From: Planctomycetota bacterium | GTDB lineage: Bacteria > Planctomycetota > PUPC01 > DSUN01 | Assembly: GCA_035384565.1 (NCBI GenBank) | Contig: DAOOIT010000003.1 | Coordinates: 1 to 64,000 of the forward strand | Direction of reading: 5' to 3' | DNA length: 64,000 bases | Shown: positions 42,801 through 51,518 of the stretch, one piece after another | Layout of the letters: each line of letters starts with the position of its first letter | Numbering within the stretch: position 1 is the stretch's first letter | The notes under the pieces: generated by a model | Seen by the model: the letters and a program-made list of their open reading frames with translations, nothing else | Told to the model about the DNA's origin: nothing | Databases searched by the model: none | Position numbers and translations under genes: made by a program

Positions 42801-45292
42801 CCAACTCGACCGCGCCCGGCAGTTTCACGGTACAAGCTTCCACGGCCAACGACGACAGCGGCCTCGGCGGAGGCACCGTCACGGCCACCATCACGGTTAA
42901 CCCCGTGAACGACCCCCCCACGGCGGACGCCCAGAACCTGAGCACGGCCGAGGACACCCCTCTCGCGATCACCCTCACGGGCAGCGACGGCGACCCCGAG
43001 GCGGTGCAGACCCTGACCTTCGCCACCGCAACAGGCCCCAGCCACGGCACCCTGAGCGGCTTCAACCCCGCGACCGGCGCGGTGACGTACACGCCGCACG
43101 CAGACTACCACGGCCCCGACAGCTTCACCTTCACAGTGACGGACGACGCTCTGGCGGGCGCCCCAGCGGGCCTCGCGAGCGCCCCGGCCACCGTGAGCCT
43201 CACGATCACCCCTGTGAACGACCCCCCCACGGCGGACGCCCAGAACCTGAGCACGGCCGAGGATACCCCTCTCGCGATCACCCTCACGGGCAGCGACGGC
43301 GACCCCGAGGCGGTGCAGACCCTGACCTTCGCCACCGCAACAGGCCCCAGCCACGGCACCCTGAGCGGCTTCAACCCCGCGACCGGCGCGGTGACGTACA
43401 CGCCGCACGCAGACTACCACGGCCCCGACAGCTTCACCTTCACAGTGACGGACGACGCTCTGGCGGGCGCCCCAGCGGGCCTCGCGAGCGCCCCGGCCAC
43501 CGTGAGCCTCACGATCACGCCTGTGAACGACCCCCCCGTGGCGCAGCACGCGGTCTTCAGCGTCGCCGAGGGCGGGAGCCATTCCGGCAATCTCGTCGCC
43601 ACCGACGTGGATGGCGACCCCCTGACCTACGCAATCGTCGCCGGGCCGAGCCACGGGACTCTGACGGCCTTCGACACGGCCACCGGCGCGTTCACCTACG
43701 CGCCCACCGGCACCTACAACGGCCCCGACAGTTTCACATTCAAGGCCGACGATGGCACCGTGGACTCCAACGAGGCGACCATCACGATCACCGTCACGCC
43801 TGTGAACAATGCCCCCGTGGCGCAGAACGGCGCATTCGATGTGGCCGAGGATGGCCGCCACACAGGCAGCCTCGTGGCCACCGACGTGGACGGCAACCCT
43901 CTTCACTACGCGATCGTCACCGGCCCAGCCCACGGCACGCTCACGGCCTTCGACCCGGCCACCGGCGCCTTCACCTATGAACCCGCCCCCGACTATCACG
44001 GCCCCGACGCCTTCACCTTCAAGGCCAACGATGGGGCCGCGGACTCCAACCCGGCCACCGTGTCCATCACGGTCACGCCTGTCAACGATGCGCCCGTATT
44101 CCAGGGCCTGCTCCCCACGGACCCGACCGTGATGTTCGCAGGCCAGATATTCGCCTTCACCTTCTCCTCCAGCGACGTGGACGGGGATTCGCTGACCTAC
44201 AGCCTCGTCTCCGGCCCATCCTGGTTGAGCATGGACCCTGAGACGGGTGCCCTGAGCGGCATGCCCACCCTGCGGGCGCACCTCGGCACCCGTTCCGTCA
44301 CGGTCCGCGTGAGCGATGGCCAGGGAGGCTCCGACGAGCACATCTTCCAGATCACCATCCAGGGACAAGTCATCGCGCTGGGCAGCGCCATCCCCGCTCC
44401 ACTCACGAAGGTGACGTTCACCGATGCCAGCGGCGACCTCGTGAGCGTCGGCGCGAAGGCCAAGGTCGGGGCCTTCTACCTCGTTCGCGGCGTGGCCCAG
44501 GGGGCTCCCCTCACCACGCCGGCCGACCTGGTCGCCATCGAAGGCGAGGGCACGGATGCCAAGGCGGGCCTCAGCCTCAAAGTCTCCTCCCCCGTGAAGG
44601 CGCCGCTGCCCGACACCTCTGTGCGCGATATCGTGGTCACCGGCTCGTTCAGCCTGTCGGCGGCCACGCTGAACCTGCTGGGCAACATGACCGTCACGGG
44701 CGGCCTTGGCAAGTTCACCCTGGGGAACGTCGCCGGCCAACACCTCATCACCATTGGCACCGACCCGCTGGCGAAGCCGGCCAGCCTGGTGCTCGGCCGG
44801 GTGCAGGACACCACCCTGAACCTGCGGTCGCCGCTCAAGGCGCTCTCGGTGATCGAATGGCTCGACACGGATGCGACGCCCGACCAGGTGATCGCGCCCT
44901 GGATTGGCAGCCTGATCACCCGCGGCTCCAAGACCGTGGGGGGGCCGGCAGGGCATTTCGAGGCGGACCTGGTGCTCAGCGGGGCTGGCGCCACCAAGGG
45001 CACTCTGGGCAAGGCGACAATCGCCGGTTCCGTGACACGCAGCGCGTGGACGATCGTGGGCAGCGTCGCGTCGGTCTCGGTCCGCGGCCACTTCACCAAC
45101 AGCACCCTCGTGGCCGACCTGCTCGGCTCCGTTGCCATTGGCGGGGCCATCACTGAGAACGGAGCCGATGGGGACACCGATGTGATTCGAGCCACGTCGG
45201 GCGGCTTCGCGCTCCGGGACGCTACGGGGAGCTGGTGGATTGATGCGGCCCAGGACCATTGGTTCGGCACCCTGCGCGCATTTGTCGGCTGA
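39815..45292 (+). CDS. giant LEPR-XLL surface protein with SBBP and cadherin-like repeats
   Basis: 1825 residues; ATG 39815 with AAAGGA 7 nt upstream. The N-terminus carries the planctomycete LEPR-XLL motif (LEPRVVLSGD, residues 26-35) after a basic, Arg-rich start; there is no ordinary signal peptide. Residues ~50-250 match the domain that precedes SBBP propellers. Seven SBBP repeats marked by WSSYLGG/WSTYLGG follow to ~695, then cadherin/VCBS-like Ig repeats (PVNDPP, YHGPDSFTF) to ~1525, and a unique beta-rich C-terminus. Such proteins are thought to be exported cell-surface adhesins or wall components. Two of the Ig repeats are nearly identical 309-bp copies. It begins 233 nt after the peptide-modification operon, apparently with its own promoter. 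Confidence 0.88.
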   Translation: MGRLRISPRRHGRCRLRRPALRLEALEPRVVLSGDPSALEVLNAAPALFAANLGQWQDPSVRYLFQGAGTAVAHTEGGPVFLLSRPEQGADGASFVHSTSFAVTFVGAENVAPVGLDPSEAVYNYYVGDPSTWRSEVPTFETVGYLDLWAGVDLLTWGRRDGLKYEFRIAPGADPGQIRLRYEGIEGLWLDDSGALHVVTPLGEVVDDAPFIYQEIGGERVQVAGAFLLADACTLSFAITGSYDPGFTLVIDPTIAWSSYLGGDGDDFGIGVAVDTLGNAFLTGTTATPPPQFPTTGGFDTTLGGTSDAFITKVSGAGSLLWSTYLGGSGTEAGYGIAVDGLGNVFVVGRTTSSDFPTTGGFDTTLGGTEDAFITKVSGAGALLWSSYLGGSGKDSASSVATDGFGDAFVVGYTESSNFPATGGFDTVLSGTSDAFITKVSGTGSLLWSSYLGGTASEGANRVAVQSGNAYIIGSTTSSDFPTTGGFDTSLGGLKDAFVAKVTGGGSLAWSSYLGGSGLDDGYGIAVDGLGDVFVTGETASSDFPAAGGFQTIYGGGTADGFVARINSAGSLLWSSYLGGSGYDYGDSIAVDGSGDAYVTGETGSTNFPTSGGFDTSLGGTQDAFVAKVSAAGALVWSSYLGGSAGDVGWGIAVDGSGDLLVTGYTTSTNFPVSGGFDTTHGGYADVFITKVSTAAANHAPTLTTVNVLTGAAEDQDYTITYAALAAAADEADVDGDPLSFRVEAVTSGTLTKGGVPVTPGATLLSAGESLVWHPAANANGTLQAFTVRAWDGQAASATAVPVSVQVAAVNDAPSFTKGADQTTNEDAGLRTIAAWATNISPGPADEAGQTVDFLVTNDNNGLFSSQPAIAANGTLTYTPAPNAHGIATVTVRLHDDGGTANGGSDTSAPQTFTITVNPVADTPSVTDATTDEDTQTSSGLVISRNAVDGPEVTHFKITGITGGTLYQNNGTTAIPDGSFITFAQANAGLKFTPAPNSTAPGSFTVQASTANDDSGLGGGTVTATITVNPVNDPPTADAQNLSTAEDTPLAITLTGSDGDPEAVQTLTFATATGPSHGTLSGFNPATGAVTYTPHADYHGPDSFTFTVTDDALAGAPAGLASAPATVSLTITPVNDPPTADAQNLSTAEDTPLAITLTGSDGDPEAVQTLTFATATGPSHGTLSGFNPATGAVTYTPHADYHGPDSFTFTVTDDALAGAPAGLASAPATVSLTITPVNDPPVAQHAVFSVAEGGSHSGNLVATDVDGDPLTYAIVAGPSHGTLTAFDTATGAFTYAPTGTYNGPDSFTFKADDGTVDSNEATITITVTPVNNAPVAQNGAFDVAEDGRHTGSLVATDVDGNPLHYAIVTGPAHGTLTAFDPATGAFTYEPAPDYHGPDAFTFKANDGAADSNPATVSITVTPVNDAPVFQGLLPTDPTVMFAGQIFAFTFSSSDVDGDSLTYSLVSGPSWLSMDPETGALSGMPTLRAHLGTRSVTVRVSDGQGGSDEHIFQITIQGQVIALGSAIPAPLTKVTFTDASGDLVSVGAKAKVGAFYLVRGVAQGAPLTTPADLVAIEGEGTDAKAGLSLKVSSPVKAPLPDTSVRDIVVTGSFSLSAATLNLLGNMTVTGGLGKFTLGNVAGQHLITIGTDPLAKPASLVLGRVQDTTLNLRSPLKALSVIEWLDTDATPDQVIAPWIGSLITRGSKTVGGPAGHFEADLVLSGAGATKGTLGKATIAGSVTRSAWTIVGSVASVSVRGHFTNSTLVADLLGSVAIGGAITENGADGDTDVIRATSGGFALRDATGSWWIDAAQDHWFGTLRAFVG
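42905..43522 (+). repeat. 309-bp tandem duplication inside the LEPR-XLL gene
   Basis: Copies 42905-43213 and 43214-43522 each encode 103 residues of an Ig-like repeat starting at VNDPPTADAQNL. I see only two base differences (GAGGACACC against GAGGATACC, and ATCACCCCT against ATCACGCCT), so the duplication is recent or kept uniform by recombination. Confidence 0.92.
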
Positions 45293-45800
45293 GCCGCCCC
45301 GGGCGCGCGAGACGCGGGCGAAGTGCCGACACGAAGAAGGCGCCCTAATCAGTTCCCGTGCCTGCTCCGTAAGCGCAGGCCGGGCAAGTGGATGCAGCAT
45401 TGCCAAGTCCCCAGTTGGCGAGATCAGGCCGCACCCTGAGAATTCGCTCGGGCTTACTTGACATTTGTCAGCGCGCCTGCTACGATCAAGTGTGAGCCAG
45501 GCGGTGATTCGCTTGAGATCAAGGTCCACCGTCTGGCCGAGCGGGGGTGGGCACGGGATGAGCACAAGGGGCGACAGGGGGAATAGCTGCGAGTCGGTTC
45601 ATCCGCTTTCTGATGAGTCACGCCCTCTGTGCGAGAGTGCTCTCGAGAAGCCGCCAGGCCTGAACTCTCCCCCGTATCCTGCGTATTCGATGCGCCCTGC
45701 GAGGGCACCGCTTGCACCGCGCCTTCCCTGGGCGTTGCGCCGATGGTCTCTGAGCGCCCTGGCCGCGCGCCGGCGCGGGAATTCGATAGGGGTGAAGGTC
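45293..45800 (+). other. promoter region and long leader before the PEP-CTERM gene
   Basis: 508 nt without a supported gene. It contains the sigma-70 promoter listed separately and, after it, a leader of roughly 300 nt. I recognise no riboswitch, sigma-54 site or RNA gene in the leader. The frame of the next gene is open across it, and an in-frame ATG at 45690 could extend that protein by 37 residues. Confidence 0.4.
45458..45486 (+). promoter_or_regulatory. sigma-70 promoter of the PEP-CTERM/EPS operon
   Basis: Perfect TTGACA at 45458-45463, 17-nt spacer, TACGAT at 45481-45486. Confidence 0.75.
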
Positions 45801-46997
45801 GTGCGACACCACTGGTCTGTGGCCGCGGCGCTGGTGCTTACGCTTGCCACAGGGGCCCTCGGTGGGCTATTCCCCCCGGCCGACCTCCTCGTGCAGAACC
45901 AACTGCCCACCGGCAACTGGTACACCGACGAACGCCAGTGGGAGACCGGCTACATGATCCCCGGCCTCGTGCGCGTGCACGAGCTGAGCCAGGGCTGGGG
46001 CGGCTATGCGAATGAGTACAAGAACAGCGCCGAACTCGCCGGCATGTGGGTGCTGAACAACCGGCCTCTGGTCCCGGGCGGCAGCGTCAACCCCTACAAC
46101 CTTCTGCCATTCCCCAATGGCTCCAACCCCCCCAGCAATGTCACGCACCAGCTCCTGGGCGAAGAGGCCTACGCCTTCCGCCGCCTCAGCGAGATCAACG
46201 CGAATCCGTCGGGGAACCTCTGGCGCTCGGAGATCACCAACTTCTACGGCGATGTCTCCAGCCTCTATCCCGGCAGCACAGCGGGCTATGCCTCGGCGAT
46301 TCGAGCCTACAACGAGATCACCATTGCGACCGACATGATCGCCCACCACGTCATGGCCGCCGACTACGTGGGGGCGACCGACCTGGCCACCTGGCGCACC
46401 GAGCTCATCGCCAGCCTCGCCATGGTGGACAACTCCGCGTACTTCCCCGTCCTCGCGCTCGGCAGCGCCCTGTGGGCGCTCGCCTCGACCGCCGGCGGAC
46501 TGGATAACACGCCAGTCAAGCCGACCGCCGTCTTCGGCGATGTGTGGTGGGACTACGTGGAAGGCGAGCCGATGGAACTGATTGACCTCCCCTGGTTCCT
46601 CGCCTCGCACCAGGAACCCGCGACCGGCACCTTCTACTGGAGGTTCGACCACGCCGTTGACGCCGATACGGGGTGGGCGTACGGATTCACCGAGGACACC
46701 GTTTTCGGCGCCCTCGGGCTTCAGGCGGCCACCGTCTACGGCAACGGCCTGTGGGGGACCTGGGACGTCGAGGTCAACGCCGCCATCTACTCGGTGCTCC
46801 GCGGCTTCAACTACTGGGAAGAGGGCATGCGCGAGCACCTGTGGACGACCGCCTACTCGGGCTATAACTACATGTACGCCGCCGAGGGCCTGCGCCTGGC
46901 CATCCCCGAGCCTGCGTCCCTGCTCCTGGTCGCAGGCGGCCTCTCGGCCCTTGTCGCCAGAAGGCGCCGCCAGCGTGCGGGGAGGGCGAGCTGTTGA
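45801..46997 (+). CDS. PEP-CTERM sorted secreted protein
   Basis: 398 residues from GTG 45801, chosen because AGGGG lies 8 nt upstream; GTG 45792 is an alternative three codons earlier. Signal peptide VRHHWSVAAALVLTLATGALG. The C-terminus is a textbook exosortase signal: IPEPASLLLVAGGLSALVA followed by RRRRQR, that is the PEP motif, transmembrane helix and Arg cluster. Exosortase would cleave at PEP and pass the protein to the surface, but no exosortase gene is in the window. The body (ETGYMIPGLVRVHELSQGWGGYANEY, FYWRFDHAVDADTGWAYGFTED) is helical and Trp-rich, reminiscent of alpha/alpha-toroid sugar-active folds, but unassigned. It heads the EPS-type operon. Confidence 0.88.
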   Translation: MRHHWSVAAALVLTLATGALGGLFPPADLLVQNQLPTGNWYTDERQWETGYMIPGLVRVHELSQGWGGYANEYKNSAELAGMWVLNNRPLVPGGSVNPYNLLPFPNGSNPPSNVTHQLLGEEAYAFRRLSEINANPSGNLWRSEITNFYGDVSSLYPGSTAGYASAIRAYNEITIATDMIAHHVMAADYVGATDLATWRTELIASLAMVDNSAYFPVLALGSALWALASTAGGLDNTPVKPTAVFGDVWWDYVEGEPMELIDLPWFLASHQEPATGTFYWRFDHAVDADTGWAYGFTEDTVFGALGLQAATVYGNGLWGTWDVEVNAAIYSVLRGFNYWEEGMREHLWTTAYSGYNYMYAAEGLRLAIPEPASLLLVAGGLSALVARRRRQRAGRASC

Positions 46998-47036
46998 GTT
47001 CCCGCAGCCGGGTCTACGGCGCAGCGAGGTGGTAGA

Positions 47037-47498
47037 ATGAGCCGAGTGACTGGGCTATCCAGGCCGCTGGTGCGGGGTCGTCTGCTGGCGGCCGCGTGCT
47101 GGATGCTTCTGGTTCTGGCGGGCTGGGGCCAGGCCGGGGAGACGGCGGGGCAGCCGCCCTGGTGGATGGGCAACCCCGAGGCGTTCGCCTTCGACCCCTT
47201 CAGCCTGGCGACCGACCCTGCGTTGCTTTCGCTCTATGACTCGCTCTTTGGGACCACGTTCTCCGGCACTCGAACGGCCTCGAAGCCGAAGGATGCCGCA
47301 ACGCCGACGGCGCCGGCCTCCACACAGACGAGGACTTCCGCCTTGGTTCCGGCCGCTTCGGACCCTGCGCCGCCTGCCGCGGCCCCGAGTGGCAGCGCTG
47401 CACCCACGGGCGACTCTGGTGACCTTACGGTGGTTCGCCACGCATTGCTGATTGATGCGCGGCCGCCCAAGCGCACGCCAGTTCTGCCGCCGTGGTGA
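47037..47498 (+). CDS. small secreted Pro/Ala/Thr-rich protein
   Basis: 153 residues, ATG 47037 with AGGTGG 6 nt upstream, 39 nt after the PEP-CTERM gene. Signal peptide to about residue 33 (LLAAACWMLLVLAGWGQA). The mature part begins PPWWMGNPEAFAFDPFSLATD, continues as a low-complexity Pro/Ala/Thr/Ser stretch and ends in a basic segment with VVRHALLIDARPP. I do not recognise a family. Its place between a PEP-CTERM gene and an export-protein gene suggests a part in surface polymer assembly. Confidence 0.65.
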   Translation: MSRVTGLSRPLVRGRLLAAACWMLLVLAGWGQAGETAGQPPWWMGNPEAFAFDPFSLATDPALLSLYDSLFGTTFSGTRTASKPKDAATPTAPASTQTRTSALVPAASDPAPPAAAPSGSAAPTGDSGDLTVVRHALLIDARPPKRTPVLPPW

Positions 47499-47721
47499 TA
47501 CCCGCTGGAGCGCCCGGTAGCCGCCCGGGCGGCTGGGTGGTGTAACAGCACAGGGGTAGCCCGGCGCGGCGGCTCCTCTCTGAACGAGCGGGTAGCCTAT
47601 GTGGTGGTTGGAGCCCTCGCGTCGAGAGCCGATGCGTTCCGATGGGGGCATCGCTGGAGAGTTGTGCATCCGCCGTGGCGTTTCTCCATGCGATGGCCGG
47701 CCGCCCACGGAGGATTGCCGG

Positions 47722-49194
47722 GTGCCAAGCAACTGGCGCGCAAACGCCTGGGCAAGTCTGCTGGCCATGGCCCTGCTCCTTCTTTCGGCGGGCCTTGCCG
47801 GGTGTGCGCGACCACTCGTGGCGACGGGCGAGCAACTGGCCCGCTTCAACGCGGCGGGCCCCACAGTTCCTGCCATCAGCCCCGGCGAGCTTCCCGAAGC
47901 CAAGCCTCTCGCCTCGCCCTATCGCGTCGTGGCCGGCGACGTGCTCGAGTTCCGGCTCAAGATCACCCAGGATGCCCCCGAGTCGGCGGCCCAGCCGCCG
48001 CCCAGGCAGGAAAGCGACGCCGGCCGCAACGACAGCCAGGCAGCCGCGAGGCGTCCGGACCTGTACCGCGTCTGCCCCGGGGATGTGCTCGATCTCGCGA
48101 TGCCCTCGGTCTTGCGTGGCATTGGCGAGGCCGGCGACAGGGCGGCTTCCTATGCCTGCCGCGTGAGCCAGGAGGGGAGCATCTGGCTCCCCGTCGTCGG
48201 CGAGATGCCCGTCGCAGGCAAGACCCTCCTCGAGATCGAGACAGCTGTGACCGCCGCGTACTTCCCAAAGTACGTGAAGAACCGCCCGGCGGTGATCGCC
48301 CGCGTCTCCGAGCGAGGGACCTCCGTCCTCTCAGTGGTCAGCACCGCGGCGGGCCCCGCCGCGGCGCGCGACCCGTTTGCCGACAGCATCCTGTGCCGGG
48401 TCACAGACGAGGGGATGGTTCGTCTGCCTCTCGCCGGCAGTGTTCCCGTGGCGGGCAAGTCGGTGGCCGAGATCGAGGCCGCCGTGGCTGCCGCCTACTA
48501 TCCGAAACACCTCAGTTCACCCCCGAGCGTTCTCGCCCGCGTCGCCGACTACCGCGTGGCCACGGTCTATGCAATAGGGGCCATCGGGTCGCCCGGCCGC
48601 TACGAGCTCCGCAGCAATGAGCTCGAGCTGGCCGTGCTCCTGGCGAAGGCGGGTGGCATCGGGGTCGGCCGGACGGCATCGGGCGTCGGGGCCGGGGGGG
48701 CCAAGGTCATCCGCATCCGCCACGCCGGCCAACCGCGCGAGGCGAAGCCGCTGGAGGTGCCGGTCAGGGACCGGAACATCCCCATCGCCAATGTGGCCCT
48801 TCAAGACGGCGACACCGTGGAGGTCGAGCACTTCGACGACCCGCTCTTCACGGTCACGGGGCTGGTCATGAGCCCTGGAGTGCACCCGTATCCGCCGGGC
48901 GCGAAGTACACCCTGCAACAGGTGCTGGCGATGTCGGGCGGCATTGATACGCAGGCCGGCCCGCGCTACGCCACCATCTATCGCCAGGATGGCAACGGGA
49001 AGACAATCGCCGCCGAGTTCCGAATCGGGGGCAGGACCATGGTGGATGCCTCCGAAGTGATTGTCAAGCCAGGCGACGTGATCTGCCTGGAGCACTCGTT
49101 CCGGACCCGGTGGAACAAGTTCTGGGCCACCGTGCTGCACTTCGGCGCCGGCGCCTATGCCACGGTGCCGATCACGACGACCTCCTCGCGCTGA
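47722..49194 (+). CDS. Wza-like polysaccharide export lipoprotein
   Basis: 490 residues. GTG 47722 is chosen because GGAGG lies 8 nt upstream and a lipoprotein signal follows (ASLLAMALLLLSAGLAGC; lipobox LAGC). Three polysaccharide-export/SLBB-type units are seen: a first YRVVAGDVLEFRL, a second YRVCPGDVLDLAMPSVL with GSIWLPVVGEMPVAGKTLLEI, and a third GMVRLPLAGSVPVAGKSVAEI. SLBB-like segments follow (VYAIGAIGSPGRYEL and FTVTGLVMSPGVHPYPPG). This family forms the outer-membrane channel for capsule or EPS. It precedes the BY-kinase gene. The duplicated internal export domain is longer than the usual ~380 residues. Confidence 0.9.
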   Translation: MPSNWRANAWASLLAMALLLLSAGLAGCARPLVATGEQLARFNAAGPTVPAISPGELPEAKPLASPYRVVAGDVLEFRLKITQDAPESAAQPPPRQESDAGRNDSQAAARRPDLYRVCPGDVLDLAMPSVLRGIGEAGDRAASYACRVSQEGSIWLPVVGEMPVAGKTLLEIETAVTAAYFPKYVKNRPAVIARVSERGTSVLSVVSTAAGPAAARDPFADSILCRVTDEGMVRLPLAGSVPVAGKSVAEIEAAVAAAYYPKHLSSPPSVLARVADYRVATVYAIGAIGSPGRYELRSNELELAVLLAKAGGIGVGRTASGVGAGGAKVIRIRHAGQPREAKPLEVPVRDRNIPIANVALQDGDTVEVEHFDDPLFTVTGLVMSPGVHPYPPGAKYTLQQVLAMSGGIDTQAGPRYATIYRQDGNGKTIAAEFRIGGRTMVDASEVIVKPGDVICLEHSFRTRWNKFWATVLHFGAGAYATVPITTTSSR

Positions 49195-49262
49195 GCCGTT
49201 GTGCGAGCGGGGCGGCGGTGGGCGCGGCTTACGGCGGATGCTGCCGCCGGAGGACGTTCAGG

Positions 49263-51509
49263 ATGGGCGAGCCCGCGAATGCAGGCAACGCGATCGGCAG
49301 GCTCGAAGGGCCGCTGCCCGTGCAGGGGGCTCCCGCGGAACACGGCCGGCCCTCCTTGCTCCACACCCTCTGGCGGCGCCGCCTCATCGTCGCAGCGGCG
49401 ATGGTAATCTCCCTCGTCCTCGGGTGGGTGCAGCTCAACAACACCACCCCGCTCTACACGAGCACGTCACGCCTCTACGTCGAGCGGAGCACCCCGAAGA
49501 TCATCCCCGGCACCGAGGAGTTGACGTTCGGGCCGTGGAACTACCTCAACACCCAGTGCGCACTGTTCAAGTCCACCCCGATTGCGGCCAGCGCGCTGGA
49601 GCGTCCCGGAATCCGCGATCTCCGCACCTTCGCCGGCATGAGCAACCCCGTGGGGTACCTGAAGGCCATCCTCCGAGTGGGGTTGGGCAAGGACGATGAC
49701 ATCATCAGCGTATCGCTGGAGTCGCCCTACCCGGAGGAGGCGGCCCAGATCGTGAATGCCGTGGTGGACGCCTATGTGACCTACCAGAGCGCCAGCCGGC
49801 GGAGCACGGCGGCCGAGGTCCTGAAGATCCTCCAGCGGGAGAAGGCCCGCCGCGAGGCAGAACTGGCCGCCGCCCTCAAGGCGATGACGGATTACCAGAA
49901 GTCGAACGACCTCCTCGCCTTCCAGGGCAGCGACGGGAGCTTCATGTCCAGGCGAATGGAGAGCTACTCATCGGCCCTGATCGCGGTCCAGAGCGAACTC
50001 CTCGATGCCCTCGCCGCTGTCCAGGCGGCCAAGGAAACCCTGGAGGACCCGACCCGGTTCCTGCGCTTCGTGGAGTTGCGCCGCCTGGGCGGGCGGGACG
50101 GCCTCGGGGCGCCCGAGGAGGCATTGCTGCGCGCGGACGTGGCCCGGCTGGAACTCCAGTTGCGCGAGATGAAGCTGGAGTGCACCGACACCCACCCTGG
50201 TGTGGTGGCCCTCGAGAAGAAGCTTGCCGAACAGAGGCAACGGCTGATGGACCTCGAGAAGCGTCTCGCGGAAGCCGAGCTGCTGGCGGCTACGCGCCGA
50301 TTGGAGGCGCTGAGGGATAGAGAGGCCCAGATTCGCAAGTCATTCGAAAGCCAGCGCCAGGAGATGGTGGACCTCAACGCCCAGGTGGCCCAATTCACGA
50401 GGCTCCGGTCTGAGTGGGAACAAGCCAAACGGGTGTGTGAGGCGATTGATGACCGTATCCGGCAGATCAACGTCAATGAGGATACGGGGCTGCTGAGTAT
50501 CACCATCCTGGAGGTCGCCACCCCTGCGGGAGCGCCGAGCAGCCCTAACCGGCAACGCACGATGGCCATGGCACTGCTCGTGGGGGTGATGGTTGGCGTC
50601 GGCCTGGCGGTGGCCCTCGACTGGCTGGACCAGAGAATCCACTCCGCCGACGATGTCACGAACACCTTGGGTCTGCCGATCCTGGGCATGATCCCCCAGA
50701 TGCCGGCGAGGCAGGACCTGTCGGCCCGCGGCCAGGTCGTGGAGCTCGAGCCGACCTCGCATGCCGCGGAAACCTACCGCACGATCCGGACGGCCATCTA
50801 CTTCGGCGTTCCCGACGGGCAGGCCAAGAGGATCGTGGTCACCTCCCCCGAGCCGGGCGACGGCAAGACCACGCTGGTCAGCAACCTCGGCATCGCCATG
50901 GCCCAGGCAGGGCAGCGCACGCTCATCATTGACGGCGACTTCCGCAAGCCGATGCAGCACCGAATCTTCAAGGTCGAACGCGAACAAGGCATCTCCAGCG
51001 TGCTGGCGGGAAGGGAGCCCCTGGATGCCGCCATCCACCACACCGAGGTGAAGTGCCTCGACATCCTGCCGACGGGGCCCACACCGCCCAACCCATCGGA
51101 GATGCTCAACAGCCAGGCGTTCGCGGATGTGCTCGAGCAACTGTCCACGCAGTACGATCACATTCTGATCGACTCGCCCCCCGTCATGCCCGTGACGGAC
51201 GCCCGCATCCTGGGCGCCATCTGCGACCAGACCATCCTCACCGTCCGGGCCGAGAAGTCGCACCGAAAGGTCGCCGAGCGCGCGTGCCAGGGCCTCAACG
51301 ACGTGGGGGCGCACATCCTCGGAGTCGTGATCAACGCCGTGCCGCGCAAGGAGGACCGCTACTACCACTACAGCGGCTACGGCTACTACTACAAGTACGG
51401 CTACGGCTATGGCTATGGGCACGAGCGGCGGCGGAGGAAGAAGGCAAAGGGAGGCGAGGAACACGTCGGCAAGCCTGAGGCTCAACTGCCGACGGCCTCC
51501 CCGCGCTGA
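49263..51509 (+). CDS. Wzc-like chain-length regulator/BY tyrosine kinase
   Basis: 748 residues, ATG 49263 with GGAGG ~10 nt upstream. The N-terminal Wzz domain has a transmembrane helix near 40-60 (LIVAAAMVISLVLGWVQL) and a second at ~435-455; coiled coils lie between ~180 and 390. The C-terminal kinase has Walker A SPEPGDGKTTL (K535), Walker A' LIIDGDFRKP (D557, D559) and Walker B ILIDSPPV (D637). A Tyr cluster near 700-715 (RYYHYSGYGYYYKYGYGYGY) is the autophosphorylation site. It controls polymer length and export together with the Wza-like protein upstream; the phosphatase downstream would reset it. Domain order and length match single-polypeptide Wzc. Confidence 0.95.
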   Translation: MGEPANAGNAIGRLEGPLPVQGAPAEHGRPSLLHTLWRRRLIVAAAMVISLVLGWVQLNNTTPLYTSTSRLYVERSTPKIIPGTEELTFGPWNYLNTQCALFKSTPIAASALERPGIRDLRTFAGMSNPVGYLKAILRVGLGKDDDIISVSLESPYPEEAAQIVNAVVDAYVTYQSASRRSTAAEVLKILQREKARREAELAAALKAMTDYQKSNDLLAFQGSDGSFMSRRMESYSSALIAVQSELLDALAAVQAAKETLEDPTRFLRFVELRRLGGRDGLGAPEEALLRADVARLELQLREMKLECTDTHPGVVALEKKLAEQRQRLMDLEKRLAEAELLAATRRLEALRDREAQIRKSFESQRQEMVDLNAQVAQFTRLRSEWEQAKRVCEAIDDRIRQINVNEDTGLLSITILEVATPAGAPSSPNRQRTMAMALLVGVMVGVGLAVALDWLDQRIHSADDVTNTLGLPILGMIPQMPARQDLSARGQVVELEPTSHAAETYRTIRTAIYFGVPDGQAKRIVVTSPEPGDGKTTLVSNLGIAMAQAGQRTLIIDGDFRKPMQHRIFKVEREQGISSVLAGREPLDAAIHHTEVKCLDILPTGPTPPNPSEMLNSQAFADVLEQLSTQYDHILIDSPPVMPVTDARILGAICDQTILTVRAEKSHRKVAERACQGLNDVGAHILGVVINAVPRKEDRYYHYSGYGYYYKYGYGYGYGHERRRRKKAKGGEEHVGKPEAQLPTASPR

Positions 51510-51518
51510 GGGTAGCCC

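Noticed and set aside
45293..45800. c-di-GMP or other riboswitch in the PEP-CTERM leader
   Set aside because: I could not match any conserved core motif; a covariance-model search would be needed to revisit this.
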